Assembly: GCA_029213045.1 (NCBI GenBank)
Contig: JARGPN010000015.1
Span: forward strand, 1 to 64,000
Length of the DNA stretch: 64,000 nucleotides
Source: Alcanivoracaceae bacterium
GTDB lineage: Bacteria > Pseudomonadota > Gammaproteobacteria > Pseudomonadales > Alcanivoracaceae
Direction of reading: 5' to 3'
Below, one piece after another: positions 45,508 through 54,843 of this stretch (within the stretch, counting starts at the first letter, position 1; the number at the start of each line of letters is the position of its first letter). Under the pieces are notes generated by a model. The model made no database searches and had not been told where the DNA came from. It worked only from the letters and a program-made list of their open reading frames with translations. The position numbers were made by a program, and so were the translations under genes.

Positions 45508-46974
45508 TTAACCACCGAACGCGTATGTCCAACTTGCCGTCACGGTTGTTTTTTCGAAACCACCAGATACTAACGGCACCGGCTCATCGAGATACTGGGC
45601 CTGTATGGCGACGAGATGACGCTGGATCGGCATCGAAATACTCGCACCCCAGACGCCGAGCTTTTGCCGATTCGACGACATCACCAAGGGAGCGCCCGAG
45701 GTGGCCGCTGCAGGGCGCATTCTATCAGCCTTATTCAGCTCTGCCTCACTGTAGTTCACAGAGATTTCGTAACGAGGGAGAAAGAACATGGCGCCCAACG
45801 TAACAACATCTGCATCACGCTCCCAAGTGCTGGCGATATTCCTTCCCTCGTAGCGCAACCCTGTTTTATAAGTGCTGTGCTCATAGGTCGTCAGGAGCCG
45901 GTCGTCGCCAATCCATCCGCCTGCAATGGTGTTGCTGGCCTCGAGAATCCAACGCTGCTGTCCGGCACCAAACTGAGTTGCCCAGTCCACGCCCGCAAGG
46001 CCCGCGTATTTTGACGGCAAGCCCCCCGCTTCGTCATCACCTGTTAATTGGAAATACACGCCTACGGTTGATTCTTCCAGCGGAATACCAAGGCGCACAT
46101 CCGCACTGCCTAATTGATTTCCGGGGTCCTCTCCGTCGGCAAACCCAGAGGTTTCTCCGTTGTCTTTGCCAATGATGAGATTCCACAGACTGCCAAAGGT
46201 TTCCGGACGGCCCTCTCCGCCCCACTGCGCAAGCCGGCTGAGGCCCACCTCAAGGTTCGACCAAGGCTTAAAGGAGAAGCGCGCACCCAACAATTTCGCA
46301 TTTGGCACGGCGCGATGGGACTCGAGCACACCACCAAACAGGGTTAAATCCCAGGGGCCAAGCCAGCGCACTAAGGGCAGATCAGACGCCACCGCAGCCT
46401 TTCGTGTTAGCCATAGCGATGGCACTGGACGAGCATTACTGGAGAGCACTGTTGAGCTATACCAGCCCGGCCCCCACCAGCGATCAATTGCGCCTGCACC
46501 CCAAAGCCAACCGCCGGCACGTACTGCGACCCAAGAGCCATCTAGTATTGCATGGTCATCGTCGCGGCGCGCATCGATGGCGCTGGCCTCCAGATGCCAC
46601 CCGAATCGGTCACCACCACCCGTTACCGCCAGCGTTACTTCGCCCCGCTCTCGCGGCTGATCGCCGTATCCGCGAAAAACAGGCTCGGCATTACCGCCAG
46701 CAACCGTAAGCAAAGCACGCGAATCCGGATTAAATATTCGAGGTGCTTGCGGAGCCTGCGCGCAGGTCGCGTTTGACGGAGAGGATGTAAAATGGGAGTT
46801 ACTCATCGGCCATGTATTAGCGATGTCTGGAGAACAGCCTCGATCCGAAAGGATTTGTGCGTTATGGCGGGCGCGCAGATCGTCCACGTCAGACAAAAAC
46901 GCTGCAAGGGCGGGCGCGGAGAGTATAGATAAAATGCCAAATAAAATGGCACTGGCTAGAACTAAGCAGCGCAA
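45508..46974 (-). CDS. wzi: Wzi-type capsule assembly outer-membrane protein
   Basis: This 488-residue precursor has a signal peptide (LVLASAILFGILSILSAPALA) and then an aromatic-rich beta-barrel pattern with WLWGAGAIDRWWGPGWYSS in the middle and a terminal aromatic-containing strand (ASWTYAFGG). Wzi proteins hold capsule at the cell surface. The start is unusual: a TTG at 46974 with AAAGGG six bases before, because no ATG or GTG fits. It heads wzi-wza-wzb-wzc. In the 188-bp gap upstream no JUMPstart/ops element was seen. Confidence 0.88.
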   Translation of the reverse strand: MRCLVLASAILFGILSILSAPALAAFLSDVDDLRARHNAQILSDRGCSPDIANTWPMSNSHFTSSPSNATCAQAPQAPRIFNPDSRALLTVAGGNAEPVFRGYGDQPRERGEVTLAVTGGGDRFGWHLEASAIDARRDDDHAILDGSWVAVRAGGWLWGAGAIDRWWGPGWYSSTVLSSNARPVPSLWLTRKAAVASDLPLVRWLGPWDLTLFGGVLESHRAVPNAKLLGARFSFKPWSNLEVGLSRLAQWGGEGRPETFGSLWNLIIGKDNGETSGFADGEDPGNQLGSADVRLGIPLEESTVGVYFQLTGDDEAGGLPSKYAGLAGVDWATQFGAGQQRWILEASNTIAGGWIGDDRLLTTYEHSTYKTGLRYEGRNIASTWERDADVVTLGAMFFLPRYEISVNYSEAELNKADRMRPAAATSGAPLVMSSNRQKLGVWGASISMPIQRHLVAIQAQYLDEPVPLVSGGFEKTTVTASWTYAFGG

Positions 46975-47120
46975 GCGAATCCCTTTGCATTTCGCGGACG
47001 CGCTTACTACAACACGCCCCTCCTGATAGAGCGATGATTGTACATGGCATTACATTGCCTTCAATCAATCACGCCATATGGTCGGGCAATTTACAAAGTA
47101 TTTAGAGGGGATTTAAGAGG

Positions 47121-47152
47121 TGCCTTGGCACTCAGAGATGAGCGCCAAGGCA
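47121..47152 (-). terminator. Terminator hairpin after the ComEA-like gene
   Basis: TGCCTTGGCACTC (47121-47133) and GAGCGCCAAGGCA (47140-47152) pair over 13 bp with one G-T pair, around a 6-nt loop, 10 bp after the gene. On the minus strand a short CCTCTTAAAT follows. It closes the housekeeping block before the polysaccharide genes. Confidence 0.6.
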
Positions 47153-47162
47153 AGTGGACTAT

Positions 47163-47465
47163 TTACTTAAGAGTAATACGATCTTTATTGCGTTTCACCG
47201 TAGCAGCACCAATGCCTTTTACATTGGCTAAGTCATCTGCGGACTTGAACGGCCCTTTCGACTGGCGATACACCACAATTGCGTTAGCGCGACTAATGCC
47301 TACGCCCTGCAATGCTTCCGATAGTTCCGCCGCATTCGCCTGATTAATATTGACGGTAGGAAGCACCTGAATGGCAGGCTCTTTATTCACCGCGTAAGCA
47401 CTAACCGCTGCAACTGAGCCAGTAGCTAATACCATTCCTAACAACATCGCCTTGAGAATTTTCAT
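47163..47465 (-). CDS. ComEA-like helix-hairpin-helix DNA-binding protein
   Basis: This exported 100-residue protein has a signal peptide (KAMLLGMVLATGSVAAVSAYA) and a helix-hairpin-helix pair: INQANAAELSEALQGVGISRA and GPFKSADDLANVKGIGAATV. Such proteins bind DNA in the periplasm during uptake in competent relatives, but small stand-alone versions occur in many non-competent Pseudomonadales. GGAGGTG lies at perfect distance from the ATG at 47465. It lies downstream of pyrF with a 93-bp gap. Confidence 0.9.
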   Translation of the reverse strand: MKILKAMLLGMVLATGSVAAVSAYAVNKEPAIQVLPTVNINQANAAELSEALQGVGISRANAIVVYRQSKGPFKSADDLANVKGIGAATVKRNKDRITLK

Positions 47466-47558
47466 ATTCACCTCCGTATGTTTGAACGTTTCCAAGGAGA
47501 TGAAAGCTTATTTGGCGGCGTGCCTTGCCGCCATTAGCGATGCGCTGTGATTCGCGTG

Positions 47559-48257
47559 CTACGCCTGTTCTAGCTCACGTAGGATGTCTGCCACGGCCTG
47601 TGTAGGCTCCGCTGCACGGGTAATAGGACGACCGATCACCATGTAATCAACGCCCTGCTGTTTGGCTTGGGCCGGCGTCAATATACGTGTTTGATCACCC
47701 ACATCGGTGCCCGCAGGTCGGATACCGGGCGTCACCAAACAAAATGGCTGCGGGCATAAGTCGCGTAACATCGCTGCTTCTTGCGCAGAGCACACCACGC
47801 CATCCAAGCCGCTGTTTTGCGTTAGCAGTGCAAGACGGCGAACCTGTTCTTCCGGCGCTACTGTTATGCCAACTTCAGATAAGTCATCTGCGCCCATGCT
47901 AGTGAGCACGGTCACCGCTGTAAGCAAGGTTTTACTTCCCGCTTGCTTCACTGCGTCGCGCGCAGCTTCCATCATGCGACGGCCACCGCTTGCGTGCACG
48001 TTCACCATCCATACATTCATTTCTGCGGCAGCACGAATAGCACCCGCCACTGTGTTGGGGATATCGTGAAATTTCAAATCGAGAAATACATCAAAGCCAA
48101 GCTCGTGCAATTGTTCAACGATTACCGGGCCGCTGCGGGTAAATAATTCTTTGCCAACTTTAACGCGCACTTGCTCGGGGGAAAGTTGCTTTGCCATGCG
48201 CAGAGCATCTTCTGCGGAGGAATAATCCAATGCAACGATAACGGGTGAAACGGACAT
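47559..48257 (-). CDS. pyrF: Orotidine 5'-phosphate decarboxylase
   Basis: This enzyme makes UMP in pyrimidine synthesis. The 232-residue protein has the catalytic block FLDLKFHDIPNTV, IVALDYSSAEDALRMA at the start and GDQTRILTPAQAKQQG with YMVIGRPITRA at the end. The ATG overlaps the lapB stop by one base (TAATG). The coupling of lapB and pyrF is as in Pseudomonas and E. coli. Confidence 0.97.
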   Translation of the reverse strand: MSVSPVIVALDYSSAEDALRMAKQLSPEQVRVKVGKELFTRSGPVIVEQLHELGFDVFLDLKFHDIPNTVAGAIRAAAEMNVWMVNVHASGGRRMMEAARDAVKQAGSKTLLTAVTVLTSMGADDLSEVGITVAPEEQVRRLALLTQNSGLDGVVCSAQEAAMLRDLCPQPFCLVTPGIRPAGTDVGDQTRILTPAQAKQQGVDYMVIGRPITRAAEPTQAVADILRELEQA

Positions 48258-49426
48258 TAATGTTGTTCCTGTTCTTGCTGCGGTCGTATGGTGCCCCAGT
48301 GCTTGCAGGTGGGGCATTGCCAATGCAAATGATGTGCGTCAAAGCCACAATGGCCGCACTGATAAAACGATTGCTCACTCAACAATTGCTGCGTGAGGCT
48401 TTGCAAAATACCAAAATGTTCTCGTGCAGAACCTTCTGTGTGGCCAATATTCATTTCAATGATGCGACTCAAACCACGAACCGTCGGGTGGGCCTTCATA
48501 TAATCGGCGATAAACACTGACGCCGCTTTTTCGCCGTAGCGACTGTGCAATCGCTCGGCCAGCTTCAGCACCACCGATGTACTTGGATGATCAATAGCAA
48601 CTTTGGCCAGCAACTTATCCAGCTGCGCCTCTCGTCCAAGCGCAACATAGCAGCGCTCCAAGTCATCCAATACTTCATCAAAAAAACTGGCGTCTTGACG
48701 ACGAATACGACGAAATGCGCGAATGGCATTATCCCACTGATGCTCGTTCATTTCATAACGACCGAGAATTAAATTCGCGCGCACACAACCTGGGTCATAA
48801 GCTAACGCCCTACGCAATGTTCGGCGGGCGCTATTCATTTGATCTTCGCCATCAAGACGCTCAGCGAGCTCGCAACAATAATGCGCCAGTACAGACGAAA
48901 CGGAGTTATCGCGAACCAGCAATCGATCCCCCACTGCCAGTGCGTTATGCCAATCTTTTTCTTGCTCAAAAATCGACATGAGATGGCGCATCACTTGGAC
49001 TTCGCTACGCGTGCCCCGCTCTAACATTTCTTGCAAGATTATTTCAGCGCGATCCAACACACCGGCAGCGATGTAATCGCGCGCTAATTCGAGCTGCACG
49101 TCTTCGCGCACTTCTGCGGGCAAATCTTGCTGCTCTAATAAATTGGAATGAATGCGCGTAGCACGATCGACTTCTCCGCGCTTACGAAATAAGCGCGCCA
49201 AGCCAAGATGGGTGTCAATAGTATTGGCGTTAACGTCTAGGCTGTTCACAAAAATATCGACGGCTTTATCGGGCTGCTCATTGAGCAAAAAATTTAAGCC
49301 GCGCATATATTCATGCGAAAGATTCTTCATGCGATTGCTATGCCGACGACGGCGATCGCGCCGACCAAGGGCGTAACCAATCGCTATGGCGATAAAAAAT
49401 AATGCAATCCAGATGGGCTGTTCCAT
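48257..49426 (-). CDS. lapB: LapB (YciM), LPS assembly regulator
   Basis: This inner-membrane protein of 389 residues tunes LPS synthesis by steering LpxC to FtsH degradation. It has one N-terminal membrane segment (IWIALFFIAIAIGYALG), a row of TPR repeats (FLLNEQPDKAVDIFVNSLDV onwards), and a C-terminal rubredoxin-type zinc site (CGHC and CPTC). The start at 49426 overlaps the lapA stop by one base (TGATG). A longer reading into lapA is rejected. Confidence 0.96.
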   Translation of the reverse strand: MEQPIWIALFFIAIAIGYALGRRDRRRRHSNRMKNLSHEYMRGLNFLLNEQPDKAVDIFVNSLDVNANTIDTHLGLARLFRKRGEVDRATRIHSNLLEQQDLPAEVREDVQLELARDYIAAGVLDRAEIILQEMLERGTRSEVQVMRHLMSIFEQEKDWHNALAVGDRLLVRDNSVSSVLAHYCCELAERLDGEDQMNSARRTLRRALAYDPGCVRANLILGRYEMNEHQWDNAIRAFRRIRRQDASFFDEVLDDLERCYVALGREAQLDKLLAKVAIDHPSTSVVLKLAERLHSRYGEKAASVFIADYMKAHPTVRGLSRIIEMNIGHTEGSAREHFGILQSLTQQLLSEQSFYQCGHCGFDAHHLHWQCPTCKHWGTIRPQQEQEQH

Positions 49427-49668
49427 CAGCGTGGCCGCCGCTGCACCATTTGCAATAAATGACGCACACCGAAGCCTGCGACGAGGCCAATGCCAGCACC
49501 AAATATAAATACGAGGAGCACCAAGATGCCGAGCCCCATCGAAATGGGCGCACCGGGTGCAAACACAGTGAGAGAAACGGTTTGTGGATTCGCTAGAACA
49601 AAAAGCAACGCCGCGACAAACAACAACAAGCCTGACGCGATCCAACCTACGTAGAGAAGTCGTGTCAT
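49426..49668 (-). CDS. lapA: LapA (DUF1049) inner-membrane protein
   Basis: This 80-residue protein has two membrane helices (IASGLLLFVAALLFVLANPQ and LGILVLLVFIFGAGIGLVAG) with a short loop holding VSLTVFAPGAPISM. It is the partner of LapB in LPS assembly. It is 12 bp after ihfB and overlaps lapB by one base. Confidence 0.95.
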   Translation of the reverse strand: MTRLLYVGWIASGLLLFVAALLFVLANPQTVSLTVFAPGAPISMGLGILVLLVFIFGAGIGLVAGFGVRHLLQMVQRRPR

Positions 49669-49680
49669 AACATTGGCTCC

Positions 49681-50022
49681 TTAAGAGCCGGTACGGACGC
49701 TCGGCTCAGAGCTCGCCGCTTCCGCCGCTTCTTCTAATGCCAAGTTTACGCGCTCACGCAATTCCTTGCCGGGCTTAAAATGGGGAACATATTTGCCGTG
49801 CAACTCCACAGACGCTCCAGTCTTTGGATTACGACCGACACGTGGTGCACGAAAATGAAGTGAAAAACTACCGAAACCGCGAATCTCAATACGACCGCCA
49901 TCCGCAAGGGCGTTGGCCATCTCTTCGATCATGGTCTTTACAGCTAGCTCCACATCCCGTGGAGACAATTGCGTTTGCCTGGCGGCAATCCGCTCAATCA
50001 ATTCCGATTTGGTCAATGCCAT
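49681..50022 (-). CDS. ihfB: Integration host factor subunit beta
   Basis: This DNA-bending protein of 113 residues has the family block [17 protein letters not shown] and the arm tip GRNPKTG with the Pro that inserts between base pairs. The ATG at 50022 has GGGGA in front. The C-terminus has an extra Ala/Glu-rich tail beyond the usual length. It lies 69 bp after rpsA with a long imperfect hairpin in between, and is followed by lapA. Confidence 0.97.
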   Translation of the reverse strand: MALTKSELIERIAARQTQLSPRDVELAVKTMIEEMANALADGGRIEIRGFGSFSLHFRAPRVGRNPKTGASVELHGKYVPHFKPGKELRERVNLALEEAAEAASSEPSVRTGS

Positions 50023-50041
50023 AACCATTCCCCGGTGGTAG

Positions 50042-50086
50042 CTCCCCACCTAGGGGGCCACGCCGGATGGCGTGGCCCTAGGGGAG
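50042..50086 (-). terminator. Long imperfect hairpin between rpsA and ihfB
   Basis: GGGCCACGCC (50055-50064) and GGCGTGGCCC (50069-50078) form a core stem around GGAT. Bulged outer arms (CTCCCC and GGGGAG) extend it. No T-run follows, so it may be an attenuator that lowers readthrough from the strong rpsA transcript to ihfB. Confidence 0.5.
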
Positions 50087-50091
50087 GCTAT

Positions 50092-51762
50092 TTACTCGCC
50101 GCCTTCCATCTGCGCTTTGATCAAGTCACCAATTGTTTTTGGAGACTGTGAATCTTGACGCAGACCGTCGATGGCTTCGCGCTCATCTTCCTGATCCTTC
50201 GCTTTGATGGACAGGGTGATGCCGCGGTTCTTACGGTCCAGAGCAACGATTTTAGCTTCTACTTCTGTACCTACTGGCAACACTGCGCTTACGTCTTCTA
50301 CACGCTCGCGAGCTACGTCAGCGGCCTTCAAGATGCCTTCAACGTTGTCAGCCAATTCAACAGTGGCAGATTTAGCGTCAACGGCGATTACCTTACCTTT
50401 GACGATCGTGCCCTTCTCATTAACAGAAACATACTGAGCGAACGGATCGCCTGTCAACTGCTTGATTCCAAGGGAAATTCTTTCACGCTCAGGATCGATG
50501 GACAGAATAATGGTTTCCAGCTCGTCGCCTTTAGCAAACTTGCGGACCGCTTCTTCGCCCTGCTCTTCCCAAGAGATGTCTGACAAGTGCACCAAACCGT
50601 CAATGCCACCGTCCAGACCGATGAAGATACCGAAGTCAGTAATAGACTTGATCTTGCCAGATACCTTGTCGTCTTTGGCGTGAGTAGTCGCGAACGACTC
50701 CCATGGATTCGCCTGACACTGTTTGATACCTAGAGAGATACGACGACGATCTTCTTCGATGTCGAGGATCATCACTTCTACGTCGTCGCCAATAGACACG
50801 ACTTTGGAAGGATGAATGTTCTTGTTGGTCCAATCCATTTCGGATACGTGAACCAGACCTTCAACGCCCTCTTCGATTTCAGCGAAACAGCCGTAATCGG
50901 TAAGGTTGGTGATCTTCGCTTTAACGCGAGCACCAACTGGGTAACGCTGAACGATGTCATGCCATGGATCTTCGCCAAGCTGTTTCAGGCCGAGAGATAC
51001 ACGCATTTTTTCGCGGTCGAACTTAAGAACTTTAACGTCGATTTCTTGGCCAACTTCAACGATTTCGCTTGGGTGCTTGATGCGCTTCCAAGCCATGTCG
51101 GTAATGTGCAACAAGCCATCGATGCCGCCGAGGTCAACGAACGCGCCGTAATCGGTAAGGTTCTTAACGATACCTTTAACTTCCATCCCTTCTTGCAGAG
51201 ATTCGAGCAACTGATCACGTTCTGCGCTGTGCTCTGCTTCCATCACCGCACGGCGAGAAACGACCACGTTGTTACGCTTGGCGTCGAGTTTGATAACTTT
51301 GAAATCTAGATCCTTGCCTTCCAAGTGCGCTACATCGCGAACCGGACGGATATCTACCAAAGAACCCGGCAAGAATGCACGGATCGGGCCGATATCGACG
51401 GTGAAACCGCCTTTTACCTTGCCACTGATAATACCCTTAACGATTTCTTCCTTGGTGTAGGCTTTTTCAAGCTCAGTCCACACTTCGGCGCGTTTAGCTT
51501 TTTCGCGAGACAGGCGGGTGAAGCCGAGGCCGTCGTCGATAGCGTCAACCGCTACTTCAACGTCGTCACCTACTGCAACTTCGATTTCCCCTCTCTCGTC
51601 GAGGAATTCTTCACGGGCAATAATGCCTTCAGATTTAAGACCAGCGTTTACAGTGATCCAATCGCTATCGATGGCAACAACTGTACCGGTGATGATGGAG
51701 CCACGGGCTACGTCTAGGTCTTTTAAACTTGCTTCAAAGAGTTCAGCGAAAGTTTCGCTCAT
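50092..51762 (-). CDS. rpsA: 30S ribosomal protein S1
   Basis: This 556-residue protein has six S1 RNA-binding repeats. The first spans about residues 20-90 ([21 protein letters not shown]), and later repeats carry the family pattern [22 protein letters not shown]. The C-terminus is acidic. It is the usual length for proteobacteria. It follows cmk with a 157-bp leader holding a hairpin, as expected for an autoregulated gene. Antisense open frames over it are by-products of codon bias. Confidence 0.98.
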   Translation of the reverse strand: MSETFAELFEASLKDLDVARGSIITGTVVAIDSDWITVNAGLKSEGIIAREEFLDERGEIEVAVGDDVEVAVDAIDDGLGFTRLSREKAKRAEVWTELEKAYTKEEIVKGIISGKVKGGFTVDIGPIRAFLPGSLVDIRPVRDVAHLEGKDLDFKVIKLDAKRNNVVVSRRAVMEAEHSAERDQLLESLQEGMEVKGIVKNLTDYGAFVDLGGIDGLLHITDMAWKRIKHPSEIVEVGQEIDVKVLKFDREKMRVSLGLKQLGEDPWHDIVQRYPVGARVKAKITNLTDYGCFAEIEEGVEGLVHVSEMDWTNKNIHPSKVVSIGDDVEVMILDIEEDRRRISLGIKQCQANPWESFATTHAKDDKVSGKIKSITDFGIFIGLDGGIDGLVHLSDISWEEQGEEAVRKFAKGDELETIILSIDPERERISLGIKQLTGDPFAQYVSVNEKGTIVKGKVIAVDAKSATVELADNVEGILKAADVARERVEDVSAVLPVGTEVEAKIVALDRKNRGITLSIKAKDQEDEREAIDGLRQDSQSPKTIGDLIKAQMEGGE

Positions 51763-51784
51763 GGAAGGTACCTTTGGTTTTCAG

Positions 51785-51806
51785 CCATACCTGCCAGCCG
51801 GTATGG
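51785..51806 (-). promoter_or_regulatory. Hairpin in the rpsA leader
   Basis: CCATACC (51785-51791) and GGTATGG (51800-51806) pair around an 8-nt loop, about 23 bp before the rpsA start. In E. coli S1 represses its own translation through leader structure; a similar role here is inference. Confidence 0.4.
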
Positions 51807-51919
51807 GTCAGCTTAAGTTAAATTCGTCAGGGTTCTGGCTGGACACCGGGATGAACCAAGACAAATCGCCCGCGACAGACTTACGTCTGCCAAGCACAGC
51901 GACGTCAGATCAGGGTCGG

Positions 51920-52600
51920 TTAGACCGAAAGAAGGGAACGTTGTTGTGCTTCATCAAGGATCCGGTCGACCACTTCAACGACCGAGAGTGCGGTACTGTC
52001 TACGACCAATGCATCGTCTGCAGGGCGTAGCGGCGCCACATCTCGATTCATATCACGCTCATCCCGGTTGCGGATATCCTCGATAAGGGCGGCGAGGGTA
52101 GCACCAAATCCCTTGTCCTTCAACTGGTTATAGCGCCGGCGGGCGCGCTCTTCAGCGCTGGCAGTGAGGAATATTTTCAATGGTGCGGCAGTGAAAACTA
52201 CCGTGCCCATATCGCGGCCGTCGGCCACCAAACCTGGGCTCTGTGCAAAGGCTTGTTGACGGCCCAGCAAGGCGTCTCTAACTGGTTGAAAAACAGCCAC
52301 TTTTGACGCCAACTCGCCAACTTGCTCATTGCGAATGGTGTCGCTGACATCGTCACCGTCAAGAATGACGAGTGTGTCCCCGCCCTTCTCAACAAATCTA
52401 ACAGGCAATGATTTAGCCAGCTCAATGAGCGCGGACTCGTCATCCAACGACACCCCGATACGCTCAGCGTGAAAGCCCAGCACCCGGTAGAGTGCGCCGG
52501 AATCAAGCAAATGCCAGCCAAGCTTTACCGCTACTTCGCGCGCGACGGTGCCCTTGCCAGAAGAAACAGGCCCGTCGATAGTAATAATTGGAACGCTCAT
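51920..52600 (-). CDS. cmk: Cytidylate kinase
   Basis: This enzyme phosphorylates CMP and dCMP. The 226-residue protein has the P-loop [38 protein letters not shown], and [20 protein letters not shown] with [13 protein letters not shown]. The start overlaps the tyrA-aroA stop as ATGA. The cmk-rpsA order is conserved in gammaproteobacteria. Confidence 0.97.
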   Translation of the reverse strand: MSVPIITIDGPVSSGKGTVAREVAVKLGWHLLDSGALYRVLGFHAERIGVSLDDESALIELAKSLPVRFVEKGGDTLVILDGDDVSDTIRNEQVGELASKVAVFQPVRDALLGRQQAFAQSPGLVADGRDMGTVVFTAAPLKIFLTASAEERARRRYNQLKDKGFGATLAALIEDIRNRDERDMNRDVAPLRPADDALVVDSTALSVVEVVDRILDEAQQRSLLSV

Positions 52601-54843
52601 AAGGACTCCAGTTGTACGCCAGCACCGCGCGCCAACTCGGCAAATCCGGGGAAAGACGTTGCTACATTTGCGGTGTCATGGATCACCACAGGGCCATCGG
52701 CGCGTAATGCCGCCATGGCAAAACTCATTGCAATGCGATGATCGCCGTGTGACTGAATTTCACCGCCGTGTATTTGACCGCCCTGAATACGAATGCCGTC
52801 ATCGTACACTTCGTTGTCGATACCGAGCGCAGTTAGGCCATCGGCCATTACCTGAATGCGATCAGATTCTTTAACACGTAATTCTTCCGCGCCATGCAGA
52901 ATAGTTTCACCTTCAGCGCACGCCGCCGCTACGAAAATCGCAGGAAACTCATCAATGGCGAGCGGCACAAGATGCTCAGGAATAACAATACCTTTGAGTT
53001 TTGCGCTCTTTACGCGCAAATCCGCCACCGGCTCGCCGCCCGCATCGCGTTCATTTTCAATGCTGATATCGGCACCCATCAATTTCAGAATGTCGATCAC
53101 ACCGGTGCGCGTGGGGTTAATGCCAACGTGCGGTAACAATAAATCCGAGCCTTGCGCGATAGACGCGCCCACCAAGAAAAACGCAGAAGAGGAAATATCC
53201 GCAGGCACCTCTAAGTTACACGCCATTAATTTCCCGCCGCCTTGCAATGAACAGGTTGCGCCATCGCGCGCCACGGAATAACCGAAGCCGGTCAACATGC
53301 GCTCAGTATGGTCACGTGTCGGCGCAGGCTCGGTAACGGAAGTTATGCCTTCAGCGTACAAACCGGCGAGCAAAACTGCCGATTTAACCTGCGCAGAAGC
53401 CACGGGCATCTGGTACTGCATACCTTTCATTGACTTGCCACCACGAATATTCACCGGTGGTGTGCCGTTGCCGGTTGTCGAAATCGCCGCTCCCATTTCA
53501 CGTAACGGTTTCGCTACACGCTCCATCGGACGACGGGTTAACGACTCATCGCCGGTCAGCTCCACATCAAATGCCTGCGCGGACAACAGCCCCATCAACA
53601 ATCGCATCGAGGTGCCGGAATTGCCCATGTATAAACCACGGGCGGGCGGCTTAAGGCCGTGCAAACCAACGCCGTGCACACGCACCTTGCCAGCGCTCGG
53701 CCCTTCGATCACCACGCCCATATCGCGAAATGCCTGCAGTGTAGCCAGAGCATCCTCGCCTTCTAAAAACCCTTCAATTTCGGTTACGCCCTCGGCCAGC
53801 GCGCCGAGCATGATTGAGCGATGGGAAATCGATTTGTCGCCGGCGACACGAACGCGACCGGACAATTTACCGCCAGGCATTACCTGCCACTGGGCGCTTG
53901 CTGATTGAACTGCTTTACTCATGGAAGACTCATCTGTAGTCGTCGTCGCTCGGGTAAATGAAGACCGAGCACTGAGCGCCAAAAAGTGGGCGCGTGCCGA
54001 ATTGGCGCGCGTCATAATAGCGAGTAATTTCTCGCTGTCACCTTTGACAACAGCCTCACGGAACTGCGCGAGGCCATCACTGAACATGTCGAGCGCCTGC
54101 AATACGGCGTCACTGTTCTCTTTAAAGATATCGTGCCACATGCCCGGCTCACTCGACGCGATGCGGGTAAAGTCGCGAAATCCGCCCGCAGCGTAGCGGA
54201 AAATATCCACTGAATCGCCCTGTCTGGCCAAGGTATCGACCAGCGAAAAGGCCAGCAGATGGGGCAAATGGCTAGTTTCGGCTAGCACGCGGTCATGCTC
54301 CTGGGCATCCATCTCTAAGACTTCTGCGCCGAGCGCCGTCCACAGCGCGCGGATTTTTTGCGTCGCGGCGGGATCAGTTTTATTCGTTGGCGTAAGAATG
54401 ACGCGATGCTGAACGTACAGATTAGCGTCAGCGGCTTCGACACCACTTTTTTCTTTGCCGGCGATGGGGTGCCCCGGCACTAGCCGTGAAATAAATTCAG
54501 GCAAAGACGCTTTGGCCGCGTCGATCACGCTGCCTTTTACGCTACCGCCGTCGGTGATGATCACGCCCTTTTTTAGGCCCGGCTTAATGGCCTCTAATGT
54601 CGCCGCCATGGCGGAAACCGGTACGGATAAAAACACCACATCCGCATTACGTACCGCATCGGCAAAATCACTGGTTGCTTCATCTACCACGCCGAGCGCC
54701 AAGCCTTTTTCTAGCGTGCGCGCGGAACGTGACCCCGCCACCACCTTGCTGGCAAGTCCACGCTGCTTAATACCTGCGGCGAACGAGCCGCCGATTAAGC
54801 CCAATCCGATTACAGTAACTTTGTCGAATAGCGGTGCTGTCAT
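52597..54843 (-). CDS. tyrA-aroA: Fused prephenate dehydrogenase / EPSP synthase
   Basis: This 748-residue fusion holds two aromatic-pathway enzymes. Residues 1 to about 300 are the prephenate dehydrogenase ([19 protein letters not shown], with the Rossmann start, then [11 protein letters not shown]). Residues from about 308 are the EPSP synthase: [43 protein letters not shown], and [13 protein letters not shown]. The second half looks like a class II EPSP synthase in its SLTRRPM block. An internal Met308 lies at the joint but has no ribosome site, so separate translation is unlikely. This fusion is known from Pseudomonas and relatives. It is coupled to hisC and cmk through ATGA overlaps. Confidence 0.96.
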   Translation of the reverse strand: MTAPLFDKVTVIGLGLIGGSFAAGIKQRGLASKVVAGSRSARTLEKGLALGVVDEATSDFADAVRNADVVFLSVPVSAMAATLEAIKPGLKKGVIITDGGSVKGSVIDAAKASLPEFISRLVPGHPIAGKEKSGVEAADANLYVQHRVILTPTNKTDPAATQKIRALWTALGAEVLEMDAQEHDRVLAETSHLPHLLAFSLVDTLARQGDSVDIFRYAAGGFRDFTRIASSEPGMWHDIFKENSDAVLQALDMFSDGLAQFREAVVKGDSEKLLAIMTRANSARAHFLALSARSSFTRATTTTDESSMSKAVQSASAQWQVMPGGKLSGRVRVAGDKSISHRSIMLGALAEGVTEIEGFLEGEDALATLQAFRDMGVVIEGPSAGKVRVHGVGLHGLKPPARGLYMGNSGTSMRLLMGLLSAQAFDVELTGDESLTRRPMERVAKPLREMGAAISTTGNGTPPVNIRGGKSMKGMQYQMPVASAQVKSAVLLAGLYAEGITSVTEPAPTRDHTERMLTGFGYSVARDGATCSLQGGGKLMACNLEVPADISSSAFFLVGASIAQGSDLLLPHVGINPTRTGVIDILKLMGADISIENERDAGGEPVADLRVKSAKLKGIVIPEHLVPLAIDEFPAIFVAAACAEGETILHGAEELRVKESDRIQVMADGLTALGIDNEVYDDGIRIQGGQIHGGEIQSHGDHRIAMSFAMAALRADGPVVIHDTANVATSFPGFAELARGAGVQLESL

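Noticed and set aside
46975-47162. JUMPstart/ops element before wzi
   Set aside because: The ops consensus (GGCGGTAG) was looked for on the minus strand upstream of wzi and not found.
50155-51717. Antisense open frames over rpsA
   Set aside because: They arise from the codon bias of a highly expressed gene; no start sites, no families.
53297-53908. Antisense open frame of 203 codons in the aroA half
   Set aside because: Low-complexity Ser/Pro/Thr-rich translation typical of a shadow frame.
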